Source: Streptomyces sp. NBC_00663
GTDB taxonomy: Bacteria; Actinomycetota; Actinomycetes; Streptomycetales; Streptomycetaceae
Assembly (NCBI RefSeq): GCF_036226885.1
Contig: NZ_CP109027.1
Coordinates: 6,758,001 to 6,822,000 of the forward strand
Length of the DNA: 64,000 nt
Direction: 5' to 3'
Shown: positions 1 to 7,892 of the stretch, in pieces
Position numbering within the stretch: position 1 is the first letter of the stretch
Layout of the letters: the number at the start of each line of letters is the position of its first letter
Notes under the pieces: model-generated
The model's database searches: none
Told to the model about the DNA's origin: nothing
The model's input: the letters and a program-made list of their open reading frames with translations, nothing else
Made by a program: the position numbers and the translations under genes

Positions 1-226
1 CGTTGGTGCGCGCCTCCGGGAGCGGGTGACAGATGAACCAGTTGGGCACATCAGCGCCCGGCGGACGGCCGCGCCCACAACCGCCGCGCCCATGGCTGTC
101 GCGCCGGACGGCGTAGGGCTCGGGGGAGGCAGGAGCGGGGCGTGAGGGACGGGATGCTCCTGCCTCCCCCGGGTCTGGACGGGCCGGCGGCGCCGGGAAG
201 CCGCCGGCCCGGGAATGGGGGGAGGG
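1..226. other. Window edge, no gene called, ends in a terminator
   Basis: I see no reading frame here with convincing coding character. A short minus-strand frame that would run off the left edge (ATG near 48) cannot be judged. The only clear element is the strong hairpin at 181-210. Confidence 0.5.
181..210 (-). terminator. Hairpin terminator of the P450 gene
   Basis: A perfect 11-bp stem (GGGCCGGCGGC / GCCGCCGGCCC, loop of 8) lies 17 bases beyond the P450 stop codon. It has no U-run, which is common for Streptomyces terminators. Confidence 0.7.
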
Positions 227-1462
227 TCAGGCCACGCTGACCTGGAGTTCCTTCACGCCGTTGATCCACGCCGAGCGCAGGCGGCGGGGGTCCCCGGTCA
301 GGACCAGGTTCGGCATCGCGTCGGCTATCGCGTTGAAGATCAGGTCGATCTCCAGGACCGCCAGGGACTTGCCCAGGCAGTAGTGGGGGCCGCCGCCTCC
401 GAAGCCGAGGTGGGGGTTGGGGTCGCGGGTGATGTCGAAGGTGTCGGGGTCGGTGAAGACCTCGGGGTCGTGGTTGGCGGAGGCGTAGAAGATGCCGACC
501 CGGTCGCCCTTCCTGATCAGCTTGCCGCCCAGTTCGGTGTCCTGAGTGGCGGTGCGCTGGAAGGAGTTGACCGGGGTGGCCCAGCGGACGATCTCCTCCG
601 CCGCGGTCGCCGGGCGCTCGGCCTTGTACCGCTCCCACTGGTCGGGGTGGGTGAGGAAGGCGTGCATGCCGTGGGTGATGGCGTTGCGGGTGGTCTCGTT
701 GCCGGCCACCGCCAGCATCAGCACGAAGAAGCCGAACTCGTCGGAGTTCAGGTTGCCTTCGTCCTCCGCCGCGACCAGGGCCGTCACGATGTCCTTCGCC
801 GGACACTGCTTGCGGTCGGCCGCCATGTTCATCGCGAACGCGATGAGCTCCATCGCCGACTGCTGGCCGACTTCCTCGGTGATCGCGTACTCGGGATCGT
901 CGTACGAGATCATCTTGTTGGACCAGTCGAAGATCTTGGCCCGGTCGTCCTGCGGGATGCCGATGAGCTCGGCGATGGCCTGGAGGGGCAGTTCGCAGGC
1001 CACCTCGGTGACGAAGTCGAAGGATCCGGGGTGTTGGCGGGCGTTCGCCGCGATCGCGGTGGCGCGGGCGCGGAGGTTGTCCTCCAGGGCGCGGATGGCG
1101 CGCGGGGTGAACACGCGCTGGACGATGCTGCGGACCCGGGTGTGCTCCGGCGGGTCCATGTTGAGCAGGATCAGGCGCTGGGCGTCGATGGCGTCGCGTT
1201 CGATGTGCTCGTTGAAGCGGATGATCGCCGTGTTGAGGGTGGAGGAGAAGAGCTCGGGGTGGGTGGAGACGTACTTGACGTCCGCGTGCCGTGTCACCGC
1301 CCAGTAGCCCTCGTCCTGGAAGCCGGCGATGTTGCCCGCCTGGGGGATCCAGCGGACCGGTTCCACCCGGCGCAGTTCGGCGAACTCCGGCAGCGGAACG
1401 CGCTGTTGCAGCAGATCGGGATCGGTGAGGTCGAACCCGTCGGGGAGCTCTGGACAGGTCAT
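227..1462 (-). CDS. Cytochrome P450, CYP125-like
   Basis: Heme-thiolate monooxygenase of 411 residues, cytosolic, needing a ferredoxin as electron donor. The I-helix oxygen motif AGNETT is at about 253-258, the ExxR motif at 290-293, and the heme loop FGGGGPHYCLG carries the Cys ligand at 362. The ATG at 1462 is chosen over an upstream ATG at 1558 because it has a GGAG eight bases ahead and removes an unconserved Arg-rich leader. The heme loop and overall form recall the steroid side-chain hydroxylases CYP125/CYP124, and its divergent partner is a steroid-type thiolase. A KstR-like operator lies about 73 bases upstream. Steroid C26/C27 hydroxylation is therefore an inference from family and context; other terpenoid substrates are possible. 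The ferredoxin at 16800 is the nearest candidate redox partner. Confidence 0.9.
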   Translation of the reverse strand: MTCPELPDGFDLTDPDLLQQRVPLPEFAELRRVEPVRWIPQAGNIAGFQDEGYWAVTRHADVKYVSTHPELFSSTLNTAIIRFNEHIERDAIDAQRLILLNMDPPEHTRVRSIVQRVFTPRAIRALEDNLRARATAIAANARQHPGSFDFVTEVACELPLQAIAELIGIPQDDRAKIFDWSNKMISYDDPEYAITEEVGQQSAMELIAFAMNMAADRKQCPAKDIVTALVAAEDEGNLNSDEFGFFVLMLAVAGNETTRNAITHGMHAFLTHPDQWERYKAERPATAAEEIVRWATPVNSFQRTATQDTELGGKLIRKGDRVGIFYASANHDPEVFTDPDTFDITRDPNPHLGFGGGGPHYCLGKSLAVLEIDLIFNAIADAMPNLVLTGDPRRLRSAWINGVKELQVSVA

Positions 1463-1534
1463 GGGGCAGCTCCAGCCGTGTTCCAGCCTTGTTCGGCGGT
1501 CTTCTGACGGTCCATCAGGTCGTCCGGTGAACGT

Positions 1535-1548
1535 AGTAACGGGTTCTA
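1535..1548. promoter_or_regulatory. KstR-like operator, P450 side
   Basis: AGTAACGGGTTCTA matches the mycobacterial KstR consensus TNNAACNNGTTNNA at 7 of 8 fixed positions. It sits about 73 bases upstream of the P450 start. Confidence 0.6.
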
Positions 1549-1610
1549 GAAGTAGCAAGAGGCGTGCACGACTCTTGCGGCGACGGACCCCCTGTCAGCA
1601 GACTGCCTGT

Positions 1611-1634
1611 GGAACTAGAACACGTACTAGTTCC
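1611..1634. promoter_or_regulatory. KstR-like operator, thiolase side
   Basis: A 24-base inverted repeat with perfect 8-bp arms (GGAACTAG / CTAGTTCC). Its core TAGAACACGTACTA matches the KstR consensus at 7 of 8 fixed positions. It lies about 70 bases upstream of the thiolase ATG, mirroring the site in front of the P450. Confidence 0.65.
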
Positions 1635-1698
1635 GCGTGGCGGGCCGGGCCGGGACGCCCCCGCGCCGCGCGGGTACGCAGGAGAGGAACTCCTTTTC

Positions 1699-2868
1699 AT
1701 GGCCGCGGAACCCGTGATCGTCGAAGCCGTACGCACCCCCATCGGCAGGCGCGGTGGCGCGCTCGCCAACCTCCACCCCGCCTATCTGCTGGGCGAGACC
1801 TACCGTGAACTCCTCGGCCGCACCGGCATCCCCGCCGACTGCGTCGAGCAGATCGTCGGCGGCACCGTGACCCACGCCGGCGAGCAGTCCATGAACCCCG
1901 CGCGCACGGCCTGGCTGACCATGGGCCTGCCGTACGAGACGGCGGCGACGACGGTCGACTGTCAGTGCGGCTCCTCGCAGCAGGCCTCGCACATGACGGC
2001 CAACCTCATCGCGGCGGGCGTCATCGACGTCGGGATCTCGTGCGGCGTCGAAGCGATGTCGCGGGTGCCGCTGGGGTCGGGGTCGAAGCACGGTCCGGGG
2101 AAGCCGTTCCCGGACGAGTGGAACGTGGATCTGCCGAATCAGTTCGAGGCGGCGGAGCGAATCGCCCGGCATCGTGGGCTGACCCGCGAGAACGTCGACT
2201 CGCTGGGGCTGATCTCGCAGGAGCGGGCCTCTGTCGCCTGGAGCGAGGAGCGGTTCAAGCGGGAGACGTTCGCCGTGCAGGTGCCGACCACCGAGGACGA
2301 GCAGCGCGCCGGGCAGGGCATGTGGCGGTTGGTGGATCGTGACGAGGGTCTGCGCGACACGTCGATGGAGGCGCTGGCCGGACTGAAGCCGGTCATGCCG
2401 ACGGCCATCCATACGGCGGGCAACTCGTCCCAGATCAGCGACGGGGCGGCGGCCATCATGTGGGCCTCGAAGCGGATGGCGCGGGCGCTGAAGCTCCGGC
2501 CCAGGGCCCGGATCGTCGCCCAGGCACTGGTCGGCGCCGATCCGCACTTCCACCTCGACGGGCCCATCGACGCGACCAAGGCGGTGCTGGGCAAGGCCGG
2601 GATGTCGTTGAAGGACATCGACCTCGTCGAGATCAACGAGGCGTTCGCGTCAGTGGTGTTGAGCTGGGCGCAGGTCTTCGAGCAGGACCTGGAGAAGGTC
2701 AACGTCAACGGCGGTGCGATCGCCCTCGGGCACCCGGTGGGCGCGACCGGGGCGCGGCTCATCACCACGGCCCTCCATGAACTGGAGCGCCTGGACAAGG
2801 AGTTCGCGCTGATCACGATGTGCGCGGGTGGCGGACTGGCCACCGGCACGATCATCCAGCGGATTTAG
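1699..2868 (+). CDS. Acetyl-CoA C-acyltransferase (thiolase), FadA5-like
   Basis: Degradative-type thiolase of 389 residues that cleaves 3-ketoacyl-CoA with CoA. The nucleophilic Cys is in DCQCGSS (Cys90), the base His in GHPVGATG (about 345) and the second catalytic Cys in MCAGGG (about 375). The NEAF motif is also present. The ATG at 1699 follows AGGAGAGGA, whereas the in-frame extension to 1564 would run through the promoter and operator. It is divergent from the P450 with KstR-like operators between them, the same pairing of functions as CYP125 and FadA5 in mycobacterial cholesterol degradation. A role in side-chain beta-oxidation is inferred; a general fatty-acid thiolase is the alternative. 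Confidence 0.92.
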   Translation: MAAEPVIVEAVRTPIGRRGGALANLHPAYLLGETYRELLGRTGIPADCVEQIVGGTVTHAGEQSMNPARTAWLTMGLPYETAATTVDCQCGSSQQASHMTANLIAAGVIDVGISCGVEAMSRVPLGSGSKHGPGKPFPDEWNVDLPNQFEAAERIARHRGLTRENVDSLGLISQERASVAWSEERFKRETFAVQVPTTEDEQRAGQGMWRLVDRDEGLRDTSMEALAGLKPVMPTAIHTAGNSSQISDGAAAIMWASKRMARALKLRPRARIVAQALVGADPHFHLDGPIDATKAVLGKAGMSLKDIDLVEINEAFASVVLSWAQVFEQDLEKVNVNGGAIALGHPVGATGARLITTALHELERLDKEFALITMCAGGGLATGTIIQRI

Positions 2869-2877
2869 GCTCGACAG

Positions 2878-2901
2878 AAGTTGACGCGGACTGGTCAACT
2901 T
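2878..2901 (+). terminator. Inverted repeat after the thiolase gene
   Basis: AAGTTGAC and GTCAACTT form a perfect 8-bp stem around an 8-base loop, starting 10 bases after the thiolase stop. Confidence 0.5.
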
Positions 2902-3005
2902 GCCCGACGTTTCCGAATCTCATCCTCCGCGTCCTGCCCTTCTACCTCCGCCAGGTAGGGGGTTTGGGCAGGGGCGGCTTCGGGCTGCGGCGAGGGCGGG
3001 GGGTG

Positions 3006-3266
3006 TCAGACCGCAGGTGTGACGCTGCCGCTCCAGGAGGCGAAGTGGCGGAACGCGGCGGGGGCGACGGTGAGGATCGGGCCCGCCGGGTTCTTGGAGT
3101 CGCGGATGGCGATGACGGTGGCGGCTTCGGCGATCTCTATGCAGTCGCCGCCCTGGTCACTGCTGTGCGTGGACTTGCGCCAGGCGAGCTGGCCGAGCGG
3201 TGCGCACTCGACGCATGAGCCGCCTTGGTCGCCGCTGTAGCTCGACTTACGCCACTTGCTCTCCAT
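3006..3266 (-). CDS. DUF397 protein (two tandem units)
   Basis: A protein of 86 residues built from two DUF397-like units: WRKSSYSGDQGGSCVE near the N-terminus and WRKSTHSSDQGGDCIE at about 29-44. DUF397 proteins are small partners of WhiJ-type XRE regulators in Streptomyces. In the studied cases they act against the regulator and influence development or antibiotic production. The gene overlaps the 3' end of the upstream XRE gene by 20 bases, so the two are translationally coupled. The exact developmental role here is unknown. Confidence 0.9.
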   Translation of the reverse strand: MESKWRKSSYSGDQGGSCVECAPLGQLAWRKSTHSSDQGGDCIEIAEAATVIAIRDSKNPAGPILTVAPAAFRHFASWSGSVTPAV

Positions 3267-4074
3267 AGCGGTCCTCCATCACGCTCCGGATCAACTCCGC
3301 CGAGTCCTTGAGGGATAGAGCGGCGGCTCGCAGGTGATCGTAACGGAGTGAGCAGTCCTTGACCGTGTCCGGGTTGGCGGACGGATGTCCGCTGCCATAC
3401 CCCTCGGTGTAGACGATGGTCGGGTCGCTCGCGAAGCGGTAGAGGTTGAATGAGCCTGTCAGTCCCGTGTGTGCTCCGGCTGAGAACGGCAACACTTGGA
3501 CGTTGATCCGGAGGTTGGCCTCGAAGTCCAACAGATGGGCCAGTTGGCCGCGCATGGTTTCCGCGCCGCCAATCTCCTGGTAGAGCGCGGCCTCGGTGAT
3601 CACCGTCCAGAAGACGGGCGGTTCCGGCTTGTCGAAGATGCGTTGCCGGGCCAGTCGCACGGCGGTGCGGTCGTCGAGGTCGGCCTGATCCAGCGTGCCG
3701 AGTGTGGCGCGTGCATAGGCGTGGGTCTGGAGAAGGCCGTGGATCATCGTGGCCTGGAAGGTGCAGATCTCCGCCGCCCGCGCCTCAAGCTCTGCCACCT
3801 GCCTGAACCAAGCCGGAAGTTGACTCCGCAGCACCAGCTCCACGAGCCGTGACAACAGCCCGTCCGACCCCAGCGCCGCGTCCGCCCGTTCGCTGAACTC
3901 CGGGGTCGGGACCTTCCTCGCGGTCTCGATCTGGCCGATCAGGGAGCCGGTGTAGTTGAGGATGTCCCCGAGCTGCTTCTGGCTCAGTCCCGCCGCTTCC
4001 CGCAGCCGCCGAAGCTCGAAGCCGTAGTAGTCGAGCGGCGAGGCTCCCGGGTCAAGGACGTTGATGTGCGTCAC
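3247..4074 (-). CDS. XRE-family regulator with DUF5753 (WhiJ-like)
   Basis: DNA-binding protein of 275 residues. A helix-turn-helix (LREAAGLSQKQLGDILNYTG) lies at about 23-60, followed by the DUF5753 domain over the remaining C-terminal part. The GTG at 4074 gives the standard length for the family; an ATG at 4158 would extend the gene into the divergent HATPase gene. It is followed by the DUF397 gene with overlap and is divergent from the HATPase gene, the canonical three-gene WhiJ-type arrangement. Streptomyces genomes hold dozens of such sets; targets cannot be predicted from the sequence. Confidence 0.9.
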   Translation of the reverse strand: MTHINVLDPGASPLDYYGFELRRLREAAGLSQKQLGDILNYTGSLIGQIETARKVPTPEFSERADAALGSDGLLSRLVELVLRSQLPAWFRQVAELEARAAEICTFQATMIHGLLQTHAYARATLGTLDQADLDDRTAVRLARQRIFDKPEPPVFWTVITEAALYQEIGGAETMRGQLAHLLDFEANLRINVQVLPFSAGAHTGLTGSFNLYRFASDPTIVYTEGYGSGHPSANPDTVKDCSLRYDHLRAAALSLKDSAELIRSVMEDRYGEQVA

Positions 4075-4148
4075 GAACAGCCCCCACTCCAGAACGGGTT
4101 GTATCTGACCTGTAGCCCAGCGTAGTTGCGGCAGTTCAGGCTCGTCCC

Positions 4149-4559
4149 GTGAACACATACTTTCCCCCCACCACGCACTACCGCATGCGCATCACCGTCG
4201 GCGAGCACTCCGTCCGCCACATCCGCTCCATCGTCCGCTCGCTGCTCACCGAGTGGGAGCTGGCGGAGCTGGTCGACGCTGTGGAGCTGGGTGTGACGGA
4301 GCTGGTCACCAATGTCGTACGGCATGTTCCGGACCGGCGGTGCGAGGTGGTCGTACTGAGAACAGCGGGGGTCCGGGTGGAGGTGACGGACGGGTCTCCC
4401 CAACGGCCCTTCTTGTGTGGGGCGTTGGTGTCCGACGCGGAGGGCGGGCGGGGGCTGGTGCTGCTGGGGGCGGTCGCGGACAAGTGGGGTGTGGCGGGGG
4501 TGGCCGGGGGTGGGAAGACCGTGTGGTTCGAGTGCGGGGTGCCGGACTCGACTGCCTGA
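4149..4559 (+). CDS. ATP-binding protein, RsbW-like HATPase
   Basis: Protein of 136 residues with the HATPase_c_2 fold of anti-sigma kinases. The N-box is ELGVTELVTNVV, followed by the G1 region VTDGSP and the glycine loop EGGRGLVLLG. The family either phosphorylates anti-sigma antagonists or binds sigma factors. The GTG at 4149 is used; an ATG at 4184 is an alternative that would remove 12 residues. It is transcribed away from the WhiJ-like gene, as is usual for these trios. No sigma factor or antagonist is adjacent, so the partner is unknown. Confidence 0.85.
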   Translation: MNTYFPPTTHYRMRITVGEHSVRHIRSIVRSLLTEWELAELVDAVELGVTELVTNVVRHVPDRRCEVVVLRTAGVRVEVTDGSPQRPFLCGALVSDAEGGRGLVLLGAVADKWGVAGVAGGGKTVWFECGVPDSTA

Positions 4560-4665
4560 GGTGGCCGGTGGGTGGCCTCTTCCTCGCTTCCTTCGCGGCC
4601 GCCGATGAGTTTCTTCCGGGCTCACGGTCAGCACTGTCGTCAGACACGAGGAGGAGGTGTCCGCA

Positions 4666-5136
4666 GTGGGTGGAGCGGCATGGCGGGAAGCGTTGGACCG
4701 GCTCGGGGTTCTTGTCGGGGAGTGGGTGGTGGAGGCGGACTTCACGGACCCGGACCGCGTGGATCCGGACGTTCCTGCCGGGCGCAGTGTGTTCGCCTGG
4801 GATCTGGACGGGCGATTTCTGGTGCAGCGCACCCGGATCCCCGTCGCCGGGGCGCCCGACAGCATGGCGGTGATCGCCGTCGACCCGGGGTCGGGGGCGT
4901 ACACGTACCACTACTTCGACTCGCGCGGTGTTGTGCGGACGTATGCGATGAGCTTCGACGGAGAGGAGTGGACGCTGCTGCGGGAGACGGCGGACTTCTC
5001 GCCGCTGTCCTTCCGGCAGCGGTTTGTCGGGCGGGTCGGGGACGGGGCCATCCGGGGGGTATGGGAGCAGGCGAAGGCCGAATCGGCGCCGTGGGAGCGG
5101 GACTTCGGGCTGGTCTATCGCAGGAGCGGGCGATGA
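4666..5136 (+). CDS. DUF1579-like protein
   Basis: Protein of 156 residues, rich in beta strands, with the pattern LVGEWVVEADF ... FAWDLDGRFLVQRT seen in DUF1579/lipocalin-like proteins of actinomycetes. Two GTG codons compete: the one at 4657 has its GAGGAGG directly abutting, the one at 4666 has the same site at a good distance and is preferred. The stop overlaps the start of the next gene (ATGA), so the two form an operon. Function is unknown; a small-ligand binding role is only a guess from the fold. Confidence 0.8.
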   Translation: MGGAAWREALDRLGVLVGEWVVEADFTDPDRVDPDVPAGRSVFAWDLDGRFLVQRTRIPVAGAPDSMAVIAVDPGSGAYTYHYFDSRGVVRTYAMSFDGEEWTLLRETADFSPLSFRQRFVGRVGDGAIRGVWEQAKAESAPWERDFGLVYRRSGR

Positions 5137-5585
5137 GGGAGGCCGGGCGGGGCATCGTCGACGGCGTTCGTTATCTGGTGCTGGCCACGGCCGACGCTGA
5201 CGGGCGTCCGTGGAGTACGCCGGTGTACTTCGCGCATGAGGGGTATCGGGAGTTCTTCTGGGTGTCCTCGCCGGAGGTCACCCACTCGCGCAATATCGCG
5301 GTGCGGCCCGAGGTGGGGATCGTCGTCTTCGACTCGTCGGCGGCGATCGGGACCGGGCAGGGGGTGTACCTGTCCGCCGTCGCCGGGGTCGTGGAGGAGG
5401 GGGATACGGCGAGGGGGCTCGACGTGTTCTCGCGGCGGTCCGTCGGGCACGGGGGGCGGGTCTGGACCGTCGACGACGTGCGGGGCGACTCCGGTATGCG
5501 GCTGTACCGGGCGGTGGCGGACACGCACTGGATGCTGGCCAAGGACGGCACGCCGGACCACCGGGTGCCGGTGCGGCTCGCTTGA
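5133..5585 (+). CDS. Pyridoxamine 5'-phosphate oxidase family protein
   Basis: Protein of 150 residues with the split-barrel flavin-binding fold, recognisable by YLVLATADADGRPWSTPVYF at the N-terminus and the SRNIAVRPEVGIVVF strand. Members bind FMN or F420 and act as oxidases, reductases or heme-binding proteins. It starts at an ATG overlapping the stop of the DUF1579 gene, with AGGAG upstream. The natural substrate is not evident. Confidence 0.87.
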   Translation: MREAGRGIVDGVRYLVLATADADGRPWSTPVYFAHEGYREFFWVSSPEVTHSRNIAVRPEVGIVVFDSSAAIGTGQGVYLSAVAGVVEEGDTARGLDVFSRRSVGHGGRVWTVDDVRGDSGMRLYRAVADTHWMLAKDGTPDHRVPVRLA

Positions 5586-5604
5586 GTGCCGGTGCGTGCG
5601 GCGG

Positions 5605-6261
5605 CTACTCCCGCCCCGACGCTGTCACTGCCAGCACCCCCACCAGCACGGTCGACACCAGCAGCGGCGCGCCCAGGTCGTGGTCGTCCACCAGCCACGC
5701 CCCCAGTGCCGCGCCCGCGATCATCGCGGCGACCGCGGCGGTACGGCGTACCCGGCGCGTTCCCGGCCCGTCGGCGGCCAGGCCGGTCAGGGTCATCGTC
5801 AGGACGGTGGTCGTGAGGTCGGCGACGCCCAGCTTGCGGACGGTCGCGTTGCGCAGGCCCATCGCGAAGGCCGTGACGGCGATGAGGGTGTAGACGGTGG
5901 CGGTGTCGTCGGGGGCGGCGAAGGCGACGACGGTGGAGGCGGCCAGCAGCAGGGCCTCGGCGGCGAGAGTGCGGCGGACCCAGGTGCGGCGCGCGCCCCG
6001 GCCGAGGCGCAGGGCGATACGGCCGCCCGTCGCGGCGCCGATCGCGAACGCGACCAGCGAGGTCAGGGTGTGGGGGACGGAGAAGCCCGGCGCACCGGCC
6101 GCAGCGAAGCCGAGGACCACCACGTTGCCGGTCATGTTCGCGGTGAAGACATGGCCGAGGCCGAGATAGCTGACGGCGTCGATGAGCCCGCTGACCAGGG
6201 TCAGCGCGAGCAGCACCGGCACCAGGCGCAGGCCGCGGTCCGGCCGGGTTTCCGTGGTCAT
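5605..6261 (-). CDS. DUF1275 (YoaK) family membrane protein
   Basis: Protein of 218 residues with about six predicted membrane segments. It carries the family signature near the N-terminus (SGLIDAVSYLGLGHVFTANMTGN) and MGLRNATVRKLGVADLTTTVLT in the middle. Function of the family is not established; a transporter-like role is usually assumed. It lies convergent with the PPOX-family gene, with only 19 bases between stops. Confidence 0.88.
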   Translation of the reverse strand: MTTETRPDRGLRLVPVLLALTLVSGLIDAVSYLGLGHVFTANMTGNVVVLGFAAAGAPGFSVPHTLTSLVAFAIGAATGGRIALRLGRGARRTWVRRTLAAEALLLAASTVVAFAAPDDTATVYTLIAVTAFAMGLRNATVRKLGVADLTTTVLTMTLTGLAADGPGTRRVRRTAAVAAMIAGAALGAWLVDDHDLGAPLLVSTVLVGVLAVTASGRE

Positions 6262-6300
6262 CGGGTCAGTGGACCACGTACGGCGCCGGGATCGTCGTAC

Positions 6301-6343
6301 GACGAAGGCGGCGACCCCCGTGGAACGGGAGTCGCCGCCTTCG
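6301..6343 (-). terminator. Hairpin terminator of the transglycosylase gene
   Basis: Perfect 13-bp stem CGAAGGCGGCGAC / GTCGCCGCCTTCG with a 15-base loop, 21 bases past the transglycosylase stop. Confidence 0.75.
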
Positions 6344-6363
6344 TACGTCAGTCGTCTGTCGGC

Positions 6364-6783
6364 TCAGTACCAGCCGTTGGCCTGCCAGAACGCCCAGGCG
6401 CCGGACGGGCTGCCGTAGCGGGAGTTCATGTAGTCGAGGCCCCACTTGATCTGGGTCTCGGCGCTGGTCTTCCAGTCCGAGCCGGCGGTGGCCATCTTGG
6501 AGCCCGGCAGGGCCTGGACCAGGCCGTAGGCGCCGGAGGAGGAGTTGGTGGCGTCGACGTCCCAGCCGCTCTCGTGCTCGACGATGTGGCTGAACGCGGA
6601 GTACTGGGCGGCGTTCGGGATCATCTTGTGAGCGATGGACTTGGCCTGGGCGGCCGAGTCGCTGGTGGCCGCCTGAGCGGGCGCCGCGGTCAGCACCAGA
6701 CCGGCGGTGGCGGCGGCCATCGCGGCGGTGGTGATGGCCTTCTTCGGGGAAGCGATGCGGCGAACGATGCGGGAGACGGACAC
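6364..6783 (-). CDS. Secreted transglycosylase-like protein
   Basis: Protein of 139 residues. An Arg/Lys-containing start, hydrophobic core and APAQA cleavage region form a Sec signal peptide of about 37 residues. A short lysozyme-like domain follows, with the presumed catalytic Glu in IVEHESGWDVDATN and the tail YGSPSGAWAFWQANGWY. These proteins cleave peptidoglycan during growth or spore resuscitation. The GTG at 6783 is preferred, with GAAAAGG upstream and a normal signal peptide; the frame is open to 6993 but that part reads as leader. The 5' region contains a large inverted repeat. Confidence 0.87.
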   Translation of the reverse strand: MSVSRIVRRIASPKKAITTAAMAAATAGLVLTAAPAQAATSDSAAQAKSIAHKMIPNAAQYSAFSHIVEHESGWDVDATNSSSGAYGLVQALPGSKMATAGSDWKTSAETQIKWGLDYMNSRYGSPSGAWAFWQANGWY

Positions 6784-7091
6784 GGAGAACCTTTTCTTCG
6801 GGGACGTGGTCTGTCGCGGGCGGTGCCGGTTGCGCTGAGCATCCGGTACATGCGTCGGCGCCGAGGCCCGTGGGCTTGTCGGCGCCGTGCGACGTTGTCC
6901 AGAGAAACAGGCTTGGAGCGCGTCCGCAATGACCCCTTTTACTAGTTGTGGTCGCATCTGGGGTGCGCGGGGTCCGTGTGAGCTGGCTCTCAATGCGCAG
7001 GTCAGAGGCTGTTATGGCATGGGCATGGCGTCCGATATGTACTACTAGGGCGGTTAGTTCGTGATGTGGGTCATGTGGGGTGGTTCACCGG
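6784..7091. other. Leader of the transglycosylase gene, no coding sequence
   Basis: 308 bases between the ECF S-component stop and the transglycosylase start. It holds an inverted repeat (6857-6886, GGCGCCGA / TCGGCGCC, perfect 8 bp) and less G+C-rich stretches around 6930-7060 that may carry the promoter. Wall hydrolase genes of actinomycetes sometimes have a c-di-AMP riboswitch in this place, but I could not match its conserved elements and do not call one. Confidence 0.5.
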
Positions 7092-7892
7092 TCAACGGGG
7101 TTCGAATGTGACCGCGCTCTCGAAGGCGGCCCGGCGGGTGGCTCTGCGTAGCGCCCTGAGCACGGCCGGACCGAGCGTGAAGGTGAGGACGACCGTGCAC
7201 AGGGCCCGGCCCAGGTCCCAGCCCAGTGAGGTGGCCAGACAGTAGAGGAGGAAGCGGGCCAGATTGCCGGGGACCGAGCCGTCCGGCTGGAAGGCGATGT
7301 TCGAGGCGGTTCCGGCGAGGAACGGCCAACCCGCGAGGTTGGTGATCGTGCCGTAGGCGAACGCGGCGAGGAAGCCGTACACCGCGAGCAGTGCGAGTTC
7401 CGTACGTCCGCGCAGGCGCCCCGCGCCGGGCAGGAGCCCCGCGCCCATCGCGAACCAGCCCATCGCGAGCATCTGGAACGGCATCCACGGCCCCACCCCG
7501 CCCGTGAGCAGCGCCGACGCGAACATCGACACGCCACCGAGCGTGAAGCCGAAGCCGGGGCCGAGGACCCGGCCGCTGAGCACCATGAGGAAGAACATGG
7601 GCTCGATGCCGGCGGTTCCGGCGCCCAGGGGGCGGAGCGCGGCGCCGGTCGCCGCGAGCACGCCGAGCATCGCGACCGCCTTCGGGCCGAGGCCCGACTC
7701 CGAGATCGTCGCCGCCACCACGACCACGAGCAGGATGAGCAGGCCCGCGAAGAGCCAGGGCGCGTCGGTCGCGTGGGCGTTGACCTGGGAGTGGGGCGGG
7801 GCGAGGAAGGGCCAGCCGAGGGCGACGACGCCTACGGCGCTGACGAGGACGAGGGCGGCGATGGAGCGGGGGCCGAGGCGGATGACGTTCAT
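7092..7892 (-). CDS. ECF transporter S component (probable cobalamin)
   Basis: Integral membrane protein of 266 residues with about six to seven hydrophobic segments and the S-component-like stretch GPGFGFTLGGVSMFASALLTGGVGPWMPFQM. S components bind the substrate outside the cell and work with an EcfT protein and ATPases. The start ATG overlaps the stop of the ATPase gene. It is the last gene of an operon led by a cobalamin riboswitch, so vitamin B12 or a precursor is the inferred substrate. Cobalt or another B12-related compound cannot be excluded. Confidence 0.82.
   Translation of the reverse strand: MNVIRLGPRSIAALVLVSAVGVVALGWPFLAPPHSQVNAHATDAPWLFAGLLILLVVVVAATISESGLGPKAVAMLGVLAATGAALRPLGAGTAGIEPMFFLMVLSGRVLGPGFGFTLGGVSMFASALLTGGVGPWMPFQMLAMGWFAMGAGLLPGAGRLRGRTELALLAVYGFLAAFAYGTITNLAGWPFLAGTASNIAFQPDGSVPGNLARFLLYCLATSLGWDLGRALCTVVLTFTLGPAVLRALRRATRRAAFESAVTFEPR

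Noticed and set aside
215..1507. Long plus-strand frame opposite the P450 gene
   Set aside because: It is the mirror of the P450 gene; its translation is a Gly/Val/Arg-rich product of G+C-biased codons without motifs.
6784..6990. c-di-AMP (ydaO) riboswitch ahead of the transglycosylase
   Set aside because: The conserved blocks of that riboswitch could not be recognised in the leader.
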